Positions 23,646 through 35,805 of a stretch of 64,000 nucleotides of DNA are shown piece after piece (the first letter of the stretch is position 1; each line of letters starts with the position of its first letter). Source of the stretch: Eulemur rufifrons (taxonomy: Eukaryota > Chordata > Mammalia > Primates > Lemuridae); assembly GCF_041146395.1 (NCBI RefSeq), contig NC_090989.1, positions 216,474,843-216,538,842 of the forward strand, written 5' to 3'. The notes beneath the pieces are model-generated. The model did no database searches and was not told the origin of the DNA. It was given only the letters and a program-made list of their open reading frames with translations. The translations under genes and the position numbers were made by a program.

Positions 23646-23649
23646 AGCC

Positions 23650-24240
23650 CACGTTTTCAGCTTGGATGAAATAGAGCAAGTCTTGAAGGACATACTAGGA
23701 GATGAGGGTGGAGAGGTAGGATGTGGCTATGATGTGGAACACTGTGACACATGTGTCACTTTTTGGGGCTTCAACTAATGTCGAGTAAGAGTTAGGAAGA
23801 TTCATTTGGAGGCAACATATAGGGCAGACTGATGCAGGGTAAACAGATGTCAGGAAGAGCAGTTTGTTATGCCAGTAGTTTTGCAGAGAAGTCGTACGCA
23901 TATGACTTGAAATTATTAAAGTAAGAAGGGAAACAACGGGTCAGATGAAAGGAGAAGAATCTTTGGTATGATTTGGGAGAACAATAGAGGAGTGTTATAA
24001 AGGGTGACTCCAAAATGTCTGCCCTAGATGACAAGAAAAGAAAAATGATAGAAATAATATCACATAATATCAGTAATGGAAATAAAGATACCAGGGAGGT
24101 AGCTGGTGTGTGAGGGAGAGAATTTGAGGATGGTTTTGACATCCATCCATTCATTCGGAAACATGCATGAAGTGCCTGCATGTGCTGGGTGCTCAGGCTG
24201 CAGTGACATTAACAGACCCCAACAGCCAGCAATCCAGGGA
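23650..24240 (-). mobile_element. L2-like fragments
   Basis: Plus-strand words such as gatgagggtggagaggtagg, aaagggtgactccaaaatgt and atccattcattcggaaacat, then gctgggtgctcaggctgcag, are complements of L2 segments. They are heavily diverged and gaps are likely. Confidence 0.45.
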
Positions 24241-24839
24241 AGAGGAAGTCAGCTCCACTTCTACACCAAGGAGCCAGATTCGGTCCAAGTGACAAGCTCT
24301 TTGCCTAGTGCACCAGCGGTTATTTAACTAGTTTATTTGAACTCCAAGGGATAATTTTTGTTCTGTTAATTGTACAAAGAAAGCAACGGTATGTCAAAGA
24401 GATGCAATGATGAGCTCATAGTCACACAAGAACCCTGTGACAGAGGCAGGCTTCAAATGTACTGTTTCCATTGCACCTCGAAGGATTGTATCCAGGGAGG
24501 AAGACCCAGATAGGGAGGTGGCAGGCAAGGCCTGTGTGGCTGAGAACTCTACCTTAAGGGTAATGTAGCCCAGTCTGTTCAGTGGCCTCTAGCGAAAAGC
24601 AGCTTGTTTCTCCCAGTTTGAAGTCTGCTTCTCCAGCAAACACCTGCCTTGCACTGGAACACAGCAGGCCTCTGGTTCTTGTCCCTGTTTGTTGATCTGC
24701 TCCTGTCTGAACCCCCGGAGCCCCTCGTGGCCTTCATTAACTGGACCAGTCCTCTGGTCAAGTCTGACCATGGAATAGAGAAGGATCAGAAGCTTTGGCT
24801 TTGAGTTATCAGCCATTTGCTAGCTGTAATTTTTTTTTT

Positions 24840-24990
24840 TTTTCCTTTTCTGGAGCAATCACAGAAATTCCCTGGGGCCTCAGCCTTCTCATCTGTAAAG
24901 TGGGAGAAATGATACCCACTTATCCAGATTGTCTTGAGGGTTAAATGGGATGATGTAGATGGAAGTGCTTTCATGGATTGTAAAATTCTG
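24840..24990 (+). mobile_element. MIR SINE fragment
   Basis: ggggcctcagccttctcatc, then gtaaagtgggagaaatgata and tgagggttaaatgggatgat: a MIR 3' half. A T-run (24829-24843) precedes it. Confidence 0.65.
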
Positions 24991-24999
24991 TGGGATATA

Positions 25000-25955
25000 A
25001 AATGTCTACATCGTTTCTAAACACCCTGATTCAACAGAGCAATTACTGCCTCATCTTTGTATTCCCACCTGATTCTTTTGCAACTCTGCAGACTTAGCAA
25101 GTACTCAGCATCTCCTGGACTGTAAATACTGGGAGTTATGCATGCAGATTTCACTAAAAACCAAACCACCAGTGGCTGGGCAAGAGGGCGGTTTCAGTTC
25201 TGCTTCTTAGTTTCATCAAACCTGCATTTATTTAAGTTCTACAGTTTGTCTCAAAGGCATCAGTGCCATTTTACACATTAATAGTATCAGAAGTAAAAAT
25301 ACTATAAACTTACAAAGAACTGCTCCTATAAATGTAATTATTTTCATTTGTTACACTTATTTAGTTTTGTAAGTTTTAAACTTTATATTTTGTCTCCTGA
25401 TTAAAGACAGAAAACATTAGCCAAAAGAAAAAACAATAATTAAATTTTTTTTTCTAAATTCACAAAACTAAATAAGTATAAAAGGAATGAAAATAAACTT
25501 TCAAATGATATTTTATGTAAGTTTTAACATGCATACTTCTGAAATCATTCAAGGTTAAAACTGCACTAAGACTTTTGGGATATATTGTAATCGCTTGACC
25601 ATTCCGCAAGAAACAAAGCTTTGGGTTTCATTAACAAATTCTCCCTCACCTCAATTATTATCACAATTATTATTACCAATTCATTTTAACAGTGATTTAT
25701 TGCCATTTTCTAATATTAGTCATCTGAAGAAGAAAATTTTAGAATGGTTTATGAGTCCTTTATTTTCAAAGATTTTGCTCTGAATCCTAGTTTAGGCTCA
25801 TAACTCATTTTCCTAGGAGGAAAAAGCAGTTTTCAACAGCTAACACGGCTCAGGAAGTAGCCAAGCAGTCAATTAAAGCTTCTCTTTGAGTTTTCCAGTT
25901 GACAGTATTTATTCTGGCAGTAGTTAGCACATCTAAATATTAACTAATTAATCTA
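25000..25955. other. Unique AT-rich sequence
   Basis: No repeat, exon or named motif recognised. Confidence 0.5.
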
Positions 25956-25959
25956 GCTT

Positions 25960-26330
25960 GTAATATTCGCTGCTGGTTTCACTGAATGAAGTGGGAGTGG
26001 GTCAAATCTGCAGACCATTCGCAGTCTCCAAATGCAAATAAAGTAGCATTTGTTTGTAGGTGGAACCAAATGATTATAAATGAATAGTGGGCTGTCTCCT
26101 GGGATTGGACATAAAGGTCCTGTAAACGCAGAACTGTATCAACAAACAGCTGTTGGGAAAATACTATTATGCTGTAATAGCTGCTATTAAAATCCATTAG
26201 CAATCTTGATGGCCTGTTTGAATTTGATGCATCATTTGCTCTGAATAGCATTTCTTCCTAAAGTTTTGTGGTAGAATTTATGCAGATTGATAGGCGGTGG
26301 CAGTGGCTTTCTGGGAGATTAATACCGATT
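25960..26330. promoter_or_regulatory. Candidate conserved non-coding element
   Basis: A repeat-free stretch with clustered transcription-factor-like words: the POU octamer atgcaaat (26032-26039), an E-box (cagctgtt) and homeobox-type cores (ccattagcaatc). It adjoins the CpG patch to its right. Enhancer function is an inference from composition and position. Confidence 0.35.
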
Positions 26331-26639
26331 ACACACACTGCTTGCACTGGCTAATCCGGGCCTGAGAAATGCGGCAAATACTGCAGTTTAGGTATCCCCG
26401 GGGGGAGAAGATACAGCATCGAGGCACCCCCTTCCTGGGGGGGGTTCTCACACTTAGAATGAAACATCCCTTTTGTTTCCATGGCATATGTTCAGCGGGT
26501 CCCCTGTTTCCCACTTTTTAATAACCCGCCGTTTCCTCCCCCTAGTACTTTTTCCAGACTCCAGGGAGTCCTGCAGGGAGGCCACAGTGCCTTTGGGACA
26601 CCGCTTGGCTGAAAACATTGGGTATCTAATGAGATTTTG

Positions 26640-26850
26640 AAAAACGCCCGTGTTGGCGAAGAGAATGCAGCTGTTCTGAGGGTGTCGGAATCGTTGGGAC
26701 GTGAGGATGAGAAGCCGGGCTTGCAGCGGGTGCCAGCCGCGCCGAGGCCGGCAGGACCGGGGAGCAGCGCCGTCTGGCCCGGGAGCGCGCGGGCGCCCGC
26801 AGAGCCCAGCCGGCCGGGCTCGGTTTACACCAGGTTCGCAGTCCGGTGGG
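26640..26850. promoter_or_regulatory. Short dense CpG patch, possible intronic promoter
   Basis: I count about 26 CpG dinucleotides in roughly 205 bp, with GC content well above the flanks, including gagcgcgcgggcgcccgc and repeated ccggccgg. No known repeat explains it. In an old intron such density survives mainly if the DNA is unmethylated in the germ line, as at promoters. A good plus-strand donor (ggg|gtaagcc) lies at 27224, and a good minus-strand donor word (gtaagtac) at about 26987-26994. Overlapping open frames on both strands here follow from high GC. Confidence 0.5.
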
Positions 26851-27460
26851 TCCTGTGCCACCCAGGACACAAGGAAGCGTTTTCACGCAGATTGGAAGTG
26901 ACATTAGGGCAAATCGCTGGTATAGGTGGAACAAGTTAAATCAAGATGTAATTTTGAATCTTGAAAAAGCAGTTCCTTTTGACATACGTACTTACAAGAC
27001 TTCTCATCCGTTGGGGGATTTTCAGATTTTCACCAAAAAGGCTCTGTAAAGAGCTGCGGTTCGTTAAACTTAAACATTTTTCATCGACTTTCACTTTCTG
27101 AGTAGCCAAAACTGGTGGTCGGTAGGAGGTGGAAGGGAGGGACCACCGGGGAATTATCTGAAATTTGCTCCTCAGAGCGTGGCCTCCTATCAGCAGATTG
27201 CGTGTTACTTGGAAGCTTAGGGGGTAAGCCAGACTCTCCCCCAGATCTGCTGAATTCGAACCTGCATTTTAACAAAACACCCCTTCCCCCCTTTGAATGC
27301 CTTCCCTGCCTCCTCCAGGCAGACTTCTAGATTCCTGCCCTCTGCTCTCAATGCTCCTCCACAGCTCCACCAGGTAACTTAGCATCTTGTAAGCTTAGCT
27401 GTGTTAGGGTTACAAATCCTTTAGAGCAGAAAGCTTAACATATTTTCTTTTATATCCCCA
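26851..27460. other. Unique sequence flanking the CpG patch
   Basis: Repeat-free and moderately GC-balanced. It could hold a first exon of a transcript starting in the CpG patch, but no exon is proven. Confidence 0.4.
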
Positions 27461-27464
27461 GAGT

Positions 27465-27705
27465 CTGGCACATAATATTCAGTTAATCATCCATCCATCT
27501 GTTTATTCATGCATTCTCTCATTCATTTACTTGTTTATTCATTCAATAAGTATCCATTGAGCATCTACCAGGGGCCAGGCAGTGATTTAGGTATCGAAGA
27601 TACAGTATGACTATAACCAAGTTCCTGTCGTCATAGACCTAACATTCTGTTGAGGACAGGGGAGATGAACAATAAACAAGTAAACAATTAAATGAACAAT
27701 ATGAT
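27465..27705 (-). mobile_element. L2 3' end fragment
   Basis: Plus strand: attcattcaataagtatcca, gagcatctaccaggggccag and taacattctgttgaggacag. This is the complement of an L2 3' terminus, preceded by a degraded (attc)n tail. Confidence 0.65.
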
Positions 27706-27709
27706 TTCC

Positions 27710-28545
27710 GGTTTTGAAAAGTGCCTTGAAAAAAAATAAATCAGGGCCAGTGAATACAGAGGAAGATCATTAAATATCTGTATAATAAATAATCAAGTGA
27801 ATTAAAACAACAAATCAGTAATGAGGGGAAAAGGAGTGTGAAGGAATGATATAAATCCTTAACAGAATTTTAAGAACAGAGGTGATAGATTTATGAAATG
27901 TTCTACATCATCAGTCAAATGAAAAGCAGGTGCATGAACTGCCACCACTGCTCTGCAAGCATCCACAGGAAGGAAAGCCAGGAGGCACGTGGCCTCTGAA
28001 ATCCACCAAGAAGTTGAATGTCAGAACCACCTGAGGGTACCTCTTAGAAAATGATGCTCGTGCTTGCCCACATAGGAAGGAAAAGTTCGTGGATAGACGA
28101 TTCTTGGGGATATGATGGAATGTTTCTGTGAAATTAATGAGGTTGGGATGTCCTGGGACATTTTAATTCACAAGTCAGAGAGTAAAATCAAAGAAGGGCA
28201 GTGCTAATGTGTCAGAGATAGGCCTGTTATTCTGCCTTCTTCTTCTTCTTCTTTTTCCATATTCAGTGGGTCCTGAGTAGTCCTAACCTGAAGCCGTCTT
28301 AAAGCTAGTTTTTCTATATGTTCACTCACGTGTGCATCCTTTCCACTGCAAAAGGCTGGTTCTTTTCTTTTTCTTTTTCTTTCTTTCTATGAGCTATAAA
28401 GAAGAGATGATGGCAATAATGCATGTTGGAAAAAATTCCAGATTGTTGAGTCGTAAAACGTGAGTTCTAGTCCTGCCTTTTGCTTCTTACTCGCCATGTG
28501 GCTTTTTAGAGGTTTGCATTCTGAAGCATGACTAGTAACTAGATC
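27710..28545. other. Unique sequence with pyrimidine tracts
   Basis: No gene seen. Pyrimidine microsatellites, (ttc)n at 28238-28255 and (tttc)n at 28360-28388, lie here. Confidence 0.5.
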
Positions 28546-28547
28546 CA

Positions 28548-28738
28548 TAGTTCTCAATCCTGAGTGTACATTAGAATCATTTAGGCAACTTTAAAAACTA
28601 CTGAAGCTTATCTCTACCCCTGGTCATTCGGACCAGAATCTCAGGGAAGAAGAGAGCATGGGTAGGCAAGGGGGTCACTTCTTAAACGCAGCCTCAGGTG
28701 CTCTAACACTCATCCAGAATGGAGAACCCTTGGATCAT
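28548..28738. mobile_element. MER5-like hAT-Charlie fragment
   Basis: tagttctcaatcctgagtgt, acattagaatcatttaggca and accagaatctcagggaagaa: MER5 wording with a short internal insertion. Confidence 0.6.
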
Positions 28739-29134
28739 CTGTTCCACAGGTTCCTCATTACTCATAGTAGGGGAACAAGAACTTTTTTTATGTTGTTGCA
28801 GTAAAAAAAAGCAGGTATATATAAGCAGATGGCTCTCTCAGTTCTACTGTCATTTTGTAGGTTTGGTATAAATTACTTTACTTAGCAAGAAACATGTTTA
28901 AAAACATATCTTTTAAAAAGTGATACTTTCTTTAGAGTTAATAGATAGTTTAAATGTCTCATTAGTAGAGGATATCAAAAGAAATAATTGTCTTTTTCTA
29001 TTAGAATTACCAGAGGGGAGCCCAATGACTCTTTTCAAATACTCTGAATGATTGGGCTATTCTTTAGGTTATTAAACTATAGAACTTGTAATACTCTGGT
29101 TTCTTTTCAGGTTGTGTACATCTTTCCCCTTAAA

Positions 29135-29380
29135 GTATAGAACTTGGGCTCAGGACTCCTGACTCCAACTCCTGAATCCATCACTTTTAAAGCATGTGGT
29201 CTTGGGAAAGTTACTTAACTTCTCTGTGCCACAGACTTTCACATCTGTAGATTGGGAAGTGATATTAATATCAATATTAACCTATCAGAATGATTATTTT
29301 GAGGAATAAATAAGTTCATCCATGTCTCAGAGTTGTGCCTGCCATGGTGTAAGTGCTCAAATATTCGTTGTTGTTATCAA
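29135..29380 (+). mobile_element. MIR SINE, near full length
   Basis: It contains the MIR core ggtcttgggaaagttactta, acttctctgtgccacagact and the 3' part gtaagtgctcaaatattcgt. Confidence 0.75.
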
Positions 29381-30335
29381 CCTATTCAGGAGACTCAAAG
29401 CCAGTAGGAAAAAGTTTAAGGGGACAATTTTGCCTCCATATAAAGAAACAAAGCTTTCTACTATCCTATCCAAAAATGGAGTGAGCATCTCAGGGAGTCA
29501 GGAAGTTCTCATCTGTAGAAGTATTCAATCTCAGGTTTCATAACCACCTGGCAGAGTGAAGTATAAGGAATTTAAGAATGGAATGGGTGATTGAACCAAA
29601 TGGCTTTTAAGGCCCATCTGAAACCTAGCATTCAATTTTTCCCACATTTTAGTTCTAAAATTATATGATTCTGTGAAGACCTTAACTAATCTATTTCTCT
29701 TGGGGAGAGGAAATTTCAGTGGATGCTCCTAAATGATATCATGGGTTTTCTTGAAATCCAGATTTGATAGTTCTCCACATTTAAGTTGAGTAGAAAGAAA
29801 AGTCCACTGCTTTAAAAACCATCACTAGTTTTTTTGTGATCTCTCTATCTTCTTTCTATCACAGTAACGATCTAGGCTCATCCATTTAGTTACTCATTTT
29901 GGCTGCAGGTTGGAGGGATCAGTAAGAATTTCTAGTAATATTCTATGAGAGATTTTTCCAAATATGCTGATTTAAACAAACCAAGCAGAAACATTGTACC
30001 AAATTCCATTATGGATTTGTCTAGTATGTTTCCCAAGAACATACAGATTTAAAGGACTTCTGCTTCTTCTGACAAGGGCAGAAGGGAACCTGAAGTATAT
30101 AAAACAATCATTTAATGAGCTGACTGTGACTAATTATCTCTTACTCTTTAAAAGTGACATATAAAATGGAAAATGTTTTTGTTCACAGCAACTATGCAAA
30201 ATAATAATGTCTGTGTTGGCATTAAACCCAGAAGCACTAACTTAAGTATGTTTTTAATTCCAGGCCTTTCTCTTGACTCTGAATTTCAGTAACTTCATTG
30301 ATGAATATCAATGTTATTGACCCTACTAAGGTTTC
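29381..30335. other. Unique intronic sequence
   Basis: No repeat or exon recognised. Confidence 0.5.
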
Positions 30336-30337
30336 TG

Positions 30338-30354
30338 TTTGTGTGTGCACGCGT

Positions 30355-30386
<32 letters not shown>
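30338..30386 (+). repeat. (GT)n microsatellite
   Basis: A gt repeat with an internal gcacgcg interruption. Confidence 0.92.
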
Positions 30387-30389
30387 CCC

Positions 30390-31175
30390 CTGGGGAACTG
30401 CTGCCATCTGCCAGTGAAGAACATGTAGCATTCTTGCAAAGAACAGCTGTTTATATCCAGACTGCTTAGCAGAGTGCATGAGATGAGGCTATTTGTGAGG
30501 CAAAGGAGAAGTTCAACTTCTTTTGCATTATGCGTACATTACAAGTCTAGATTTAGGTGGGCTAATATGTGGAACCAAAAAGCTTGGTAAATTGATACAG
30601 CAGGGGCCTTCTGTTGAAAATTAATCATTTCTTTCCTTGATCTTTATACTTGTCTCCTAGTCCGATTCAGTAAATAACAGTGAATTCCCATGCCTTTTGC
30701 TACAGAGACTCAATCCCAGTATACATTCCCACATATGATCCTTTGGGTGTATATTAGCAACTTCCAAATTATATTTTTAGACCTGACTTTTCACTGATTT
30801 CTAGACACATAAGGATACCTTTTGTGGGATAGCACACAGCTTTCCTGGTTTTCATATCGGTGGCTCAAACTCAACAAGGCAAATGTGAGCTGTTCACCTT
30901 CTCTCTGCTCCCGGGCCACTGCCTTAGTTCAACACCTCATCTTGTCTTACCCAGAACATAGCAATCAAGACCAGCCCATGGGCTCCTTTACGCAAATTAA
31001 GGCAGGGTCCTTCCTCCAGTCTGTAAGGCTCTGCCCTCGAAAACAGCTTTGTGAGTGGTTGGTGGCCTGGATCATGAACTGGATTTTAGCCTCTGCAAGC
31101 TGTGGCCCTCCCTGATAAGGAGACTCTCACAGAGCCATCTATACCTGACTGTTTGTAGGAAAACTACTCTTCTCC
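30390..31175. other. Unique intronic sequence
   Basis: No known repeat or exon. It ends at a perfect hairpin and a cluster of old repeats. Confidence 0.45.
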
Positions 31176-31177
31176 TC

Positions 31178-31211
31178 TATTCTGTACTTCCAGCCACAGA
31201 AGTACAGAATA
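31178..31211. repeat. Perfect 13-bp inverted repeat (hairpin)
   Basis: Arms tattctgtacttc (31178-31190) and gaagtacagaata (31199-31211) are exact reverse complements around an 8-base loop (cagccaca). It sits 3 bp from an L1M fragment. Confidence 0.9.
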
Positions 31212-31213
31212 CT

Positions 31214-31268
31214 ACCATAAAGTTTACCTTTTTAAATTATACAATCCAATGATTTTAGTATGGGTTGT
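31214..31268 (-). mobile_element. L1M 3' UTR fragment
   Basis: Complement of old L1 3' UTR wording (ataaagtttacct, then acaatccaatgattttagta). Its first 35 bp recur exactly at 32387-32421. Confidence 0.55.
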
Positions 31269-31289
31269 TTTTAATATGTGGTGTTTTTT

Positions 31290-31960
31290 CCCACTGCAAG
31301 CAATTCTCTCCACACCAACCAGGTGTTCTACAATTCAATTCAATTCTGACACAATCTACCTGGAATTAGTGCGGACACCATGCGCTCAGTCTCACAAGAC
31401 TGCCCCCAACTTCAGACGCCAATTGCAAGTCCGATTGTCATCTGTGCTTTGGATAAACTGGCTATGAATAGGAGGTTCCCGGGACCCCTTCCTCTAGCTT
31501 AATAATTTGCTAGAACAGCTCACATTACTCAAGGAAACACATTTACTGGCTTATTATACAATAGAAGATATGACAAAGGAAGATGTGAATACAGATGAAC
31601 AGCCAGATGAAGAGGTACGTAGGGCAAGGTCAGGAAGGGTCCCGAGCTCAGGAGCTTCTGTCCCCGTGGAGTTGGGGTGCACCACCCTCCTGGCATGTGG
31701 ATGTGTTCATCAATCTGGAAGCCCAGCTATGAGCCCACCAATAGTCACTTCATTAGAACAAAAAGACCCTCCTATCATCTAGTAAATTCCAAGGATTTAG
31801 GGATGCTGTGTCAGGAACCAGGGTCATAGAAGAAATATTAAAACAAAAGATACTCCTAGTACCCTCCTTACTTAGGAAATTACAAGAGTTTTAGGAGTTC
31901 TGTGTCACAAACTGGGACCAGAGACCAATATATGTATTTCTTATTATTTTACAGACTAGC
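31290..31960 (-). mobile_element. MLT2-type ERVL LTR
   Basis: The plus strand reads caccaaccaggtgttctaca, gacacaatctacctggaatt, ggttcccgggacccc, gaacagccagatgaagaggt and gtcccgagctcaggagcttc, ending atatgtatttcttattattt. This is the complement of an old ERVL-class solo LTR. There is no internal viral sequence and no coding capacity. Confidence 0.7.
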
Positions 31961-31984
31961 TTTCTGATCTTGAATCCAAATCAT

Positions 31985-32340
31985 TCCCAGTCTGCCCTTT
32001 CACACTAAAATGCAAACCTAATTATGCCCTGTTCCTTCTTAAAATCCTCCAGTGGCTTTCTATACCTTTCCAGTCAAAATGATGCTTCCCTGCATGGCAA
32101 ACAAGGGCATTCAATCCTTGCACCAACTCTAGCTTCACCTCCCTCCGTTCGGCACACACCCCTTGCAACCCTGGGCCGCTCCTACAATGTATAAGTATTG
32201 TTTTATTCCTCCTGCTCTTTCTGCATTCCATTACATCTAAATGAAATGCCTTTTCCCCACTTCTTCACCAAGCTAGACCCACTCACCTTTTCTAATGCAG
32301 TTCAACCTCCAGCTTCTAAGAAGCCCCGATGGATGCTCCA
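31985..32340 (+). mobile_element. L2-like fragment
   Basis: ttcttaaaatcctccagtgg, attcaatccttgcaccaact and tgccttttccccacttcttc resemble the L2 region that precedes the 3' end. Confidence 0.5.
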
Positions 32341-32349
32341 GATCAGATT

Positions 32350-32585
32350 GCTTCTGACAGTTTTATGGAGATATCATTTACATATGACCATAAAGTTTAC
32401 CTTTTTAAATTATACAATCCAGTGGTTTTTAGTGTATTTATAGACTCGTGCCACCATCACTATAATCTAATTTTAGAACATTTTCATCACCTCCAAAAGA
32501 ACCCTTGTACCCAGTAGCAGTTACTCTCCAGTCATCCCTCCTCCACCCACAGCCATAGGCAATTGCTAGTCTACTTGCAGAATGT
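32350..32585 (-). mobile_element. L1M 3' UTR
   Basis: The plus strand reads ttttatggagatatcattta, gccaccatcactataatcta and acattttcatcacctccaaa, then caattgctagtctac. This is the complement of an L1MB/MC-type 3' end. Confidence 0.7.
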
Positions 32586-33074
32586 GTTGCCCCTCCTCTG
32601 GGCATAGCTGCATCCCATTAGCCTGCTTGGTTGTCGTTCCAGCCCATCTTCTCCAGTCAGCCCAAAGGTTTTAGCAGTCAGAGACCGGATCTTCAACTTT
32701 GTATCCTTAGAAACTGGCTTGATTTGGAAACATGATAGGACCTCAAAGTTTGATCGAAACAAAGAGGACAAAGATTTTGCACTAAACTATCTTTTCTCTC
32801 TAAAGCTTATCTACTGCCTCAAATATCAGGATTTATTCTTACTGTCTTAGGGAGAGAAGTGGAAAGTATGGAGGGAGAGGAGTGTTAATTTAGGAAGACA
32901 GAATTGTACTCAAAGAGAAGAACTGATCAGAGGGGTTGGTTGTCATAGTCGATCAGTGTTGCTTGAGGAATTCTTCAAGGATCCATTTCTTAAGTGAGGT
33001 AGTTGATTTTCTTCCCTTAAAGAAGCTGTCTCCTCCACACATACAGAAACCAACTCAGTTACAGAAGTCGAAGG

Positions 33075-33305
33075 CAGAGGCTTTGGAGTCCACAGAACTG
33101 AATTTGAATCAAAGCCCTTCCTGTAACTACCTGTGTGACATTAGGCAAATTACCAGTCCCCTCTGAGCCTCAGTCTCCTTACTTAAAAAATGGGGGAGGG
33201 AATAGGATTATCATGGAAAATAAATTTAAAAAGAGACAATGTATTTAAAGAATATAGTAAAATTCTTAGCACATTGAAGGCTCACTATATATTAACTTTT
33301 GCTTC
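33075..33305 (+). mobile_element. MIR SINE
   Basis: ctttggagtccacagaactg, cctgtgtgacattaggcaaa, ctctgagcctcagtctcctt and aattcttagcacattgaagg give a near-complete MIR. Confidence 0.75.
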
Positions 33306-34835
33306 AGTTAGGACACATGCTTCTTCCCTTTACCTGTTGCCAGGGGTAGTGAGAGTGAAATATGATTAGTGCAGCTTGGATCACATGCCCATCCTTGTGG
33401 TCAGAGACCGAGGTCTGTTAACAGAAGGAAGGAAAAGGTGCTGGGCAGACAAAACCAATAAGTACCTGTTACTGTTTTCTCCCCTCTTTGCTGGAAGGTA
33501 TAACTATCAGCCCAAATCATGGCTCACTGAAACAGTGAATGTATGGTCATGGTAAGGCAGCTTGGTGGAGAAAGTCTAGGGCTTGACCTTAGACCTTCTT
33601 CTAGAGAACAACCACATCTAGTGAAGCTGGCTCAGCTGTGAGAAGCCAAGTGAAGATGTCCATCAAGGCTCAGGATAGTGTCCAGCATCTTTTGGTCTGG
33701 GGTCTGCAAATAAGGTACCAGGTAGAGCGGTGGGTGAGGCACAGCCATGGCGAGCATGTGGTGAGAGCTATGAGCTTCACTGGGATGAGACTCAAGTATC
33801 AGGGCTTCTTCCCCAAGGAGGATTAAACAAGCAGAGGTTCATAGCAGGGATGGGAGCAGGATAGGGAAGGGAAGAGAGAGAGTGGGGAGCATATGGGAAC
33901 TCAGAGGGCAATATTAGAGTATGCCTTTGTAAAACAGATTAACGGTCTCACCAAGTTCATATTCTACCCCACCTTCAAGGTTTAGAGTGGGATGGGCATG
34001 GGGGGTGCTTTGGTTTAAGGCTGAATATGCAAGAGGGGTGAGCGGAAGCAGCTGTGGAGATGCTTAGACGTGAGGCAGGAGCAGACAGCCCCACCCTTGG
34101 GGGAGACGAATCCCCATCTGTGTGATCCCCCAATCCCCCGGGACCCTTTCTATCCAGCCCACCTGCAATGAGGCATCTCCCCACTGATGGAAGTCTTCTG
34201 TGGTCCACCCTCTTTTCTGGAAGGAATTTTCCCTAATCATTCACCAAGTGCTTTAACTGCCTTTATCGCTTTGACCTTAGAATGTTTGGTTTGCCTAGTT
34301 TAAATCTTACAAGGGTATTTGCTAACTGAATAAACAGTTGTAATAACACAGCCTCTGAACTTGGCATAGGAGACGCATCTGCAGAGTTTTTTCTTGTTTG
34401 GCTAGATAATGACTTGCATTTTGTTTAGGAGGAACTGACTGTTTAACAAATGAGTTGCTGAAGGCGCCTCAGTTAATTCTCATAACCACTAGAGCTTATT
34501 AGTGCACTTAGACAAACTTGAGCATAGTAGCCAGACTCTTTACAGTAAAAAACAAAGACAAACTTTTATCATTCTCTCATTTTCTCTTGATCATATTTTT
34601 TTAAATGGTAAAAGTAATACATTCCAGTTTTATCAAGAAAAATGATACAAAATATGTAAAGAAATATTTAGTAAATTATCCTGCTCCCCTAAACCCTCAA
34701 CTACCTTCCCCCAAGGTAACTAAAGTTAACAAATTCAGTATTTACACAATTGCATACATATATACATATATATGGAAAAAATATATATGAGTTGTGGAAT
34801 ATGTAACTATATTGATGTTAACAATGGAATCATAC
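33306..34835. other. Unique intronic sequence
   Basis: No known repeat or exon. Local open frames (minus 33975-34208) are unsupported. Confidence 0.5.
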
Positions 34836-34839
34836 CAGG

Positions 34840-35805
34840 CACATTATTCTGGAATTTTCTTTTTCCTCTTAACGTATGTCAGGTAAAGGTCTATATTTAA
34901 TTTAGTCTTTTGATGTCAACATGATATTCTTCGCTATGACTGGATGAGACATAACCGTCCCTCTATTATTTCCAATTTTTTGCTACCATGAACAATGCTG
35001 CATTAAATATCCTCATTTATACATCTTTATATCATGTGTATTCTATTTTATAGAAAAATTTCTCAAAACTATTGAATTATTGATTTATAAGCTATGTTTA
35101 TTTTTAATATTAATAGAGTCAGATTATTTTTCAAAATGTTGTAACTCTTACCAGCTGTATTTGAGAGAACTGTTTTCCTATATCCTTAGCAGCTCTAGAT
35201 TTTTTCTCCCTTTAAAATCTGAGACATCTAACTAACCAAAAATAATTTGTTTAATTTGCTCTTTCTTGATTACTTGTGAGACTGAACATTTTTTTGTATG
35301 TTCATGGACCATTTGCCTTTTATTCTTATTGATTTTTGGGGAAGGTTATATATGTTAGGGATTAATATTTGCTTATCATAAGTATTGGAGATAATTTTTC
35401 TACCCCATCATTTATCTTTTGATTTTGTTTATGATATGTTAACACACAGTTTTTAAATTTTTAAATTTTATAAAGTCATATATGTCTCTTTTTTTTCATG
35501 GTCTCTGAGTTTTCTTGTGTTCTTAATAAGCTCTTCCAGAAACAGGATTATATAATCTTCTTGATTTTCTTCAAATATTATTATGTAACATTTTTACATT
35601 TAGATCTTTAACATATCTGAAATTTAATTCTATCATTCTTTTCTTGAGATATGTGCCAATTGTATTGATACCATTTATTAGTCAAAATATCCATTTCCCA
35701 CTAAGTTTGAAACACCACCCTGGCATATATTAAATTCCTGTATATGCTTTCTGGACTCTGTATTCTGTTCATGAATCTAATAGCTGATGCCATTAGCTGG
35801 CACCC
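34840..35805 (-). mobile_element. Ancient L1M ORF2/3' region
   Basis: Plus-strand words tttgctaccatgaacaatgc, gaccatttgccttttattct, ttttctaccccatcatttat and tttctggactctgtattctg are complements of old L1 ORF2. It is degraded throughout. Confidence 0.7.

Noticed and set aside
26454..26939. Overlapping open frames on both strands in the CpG patch
   Set aside because: High GC removes stop codons in all frames. No domain or start context supports coding.
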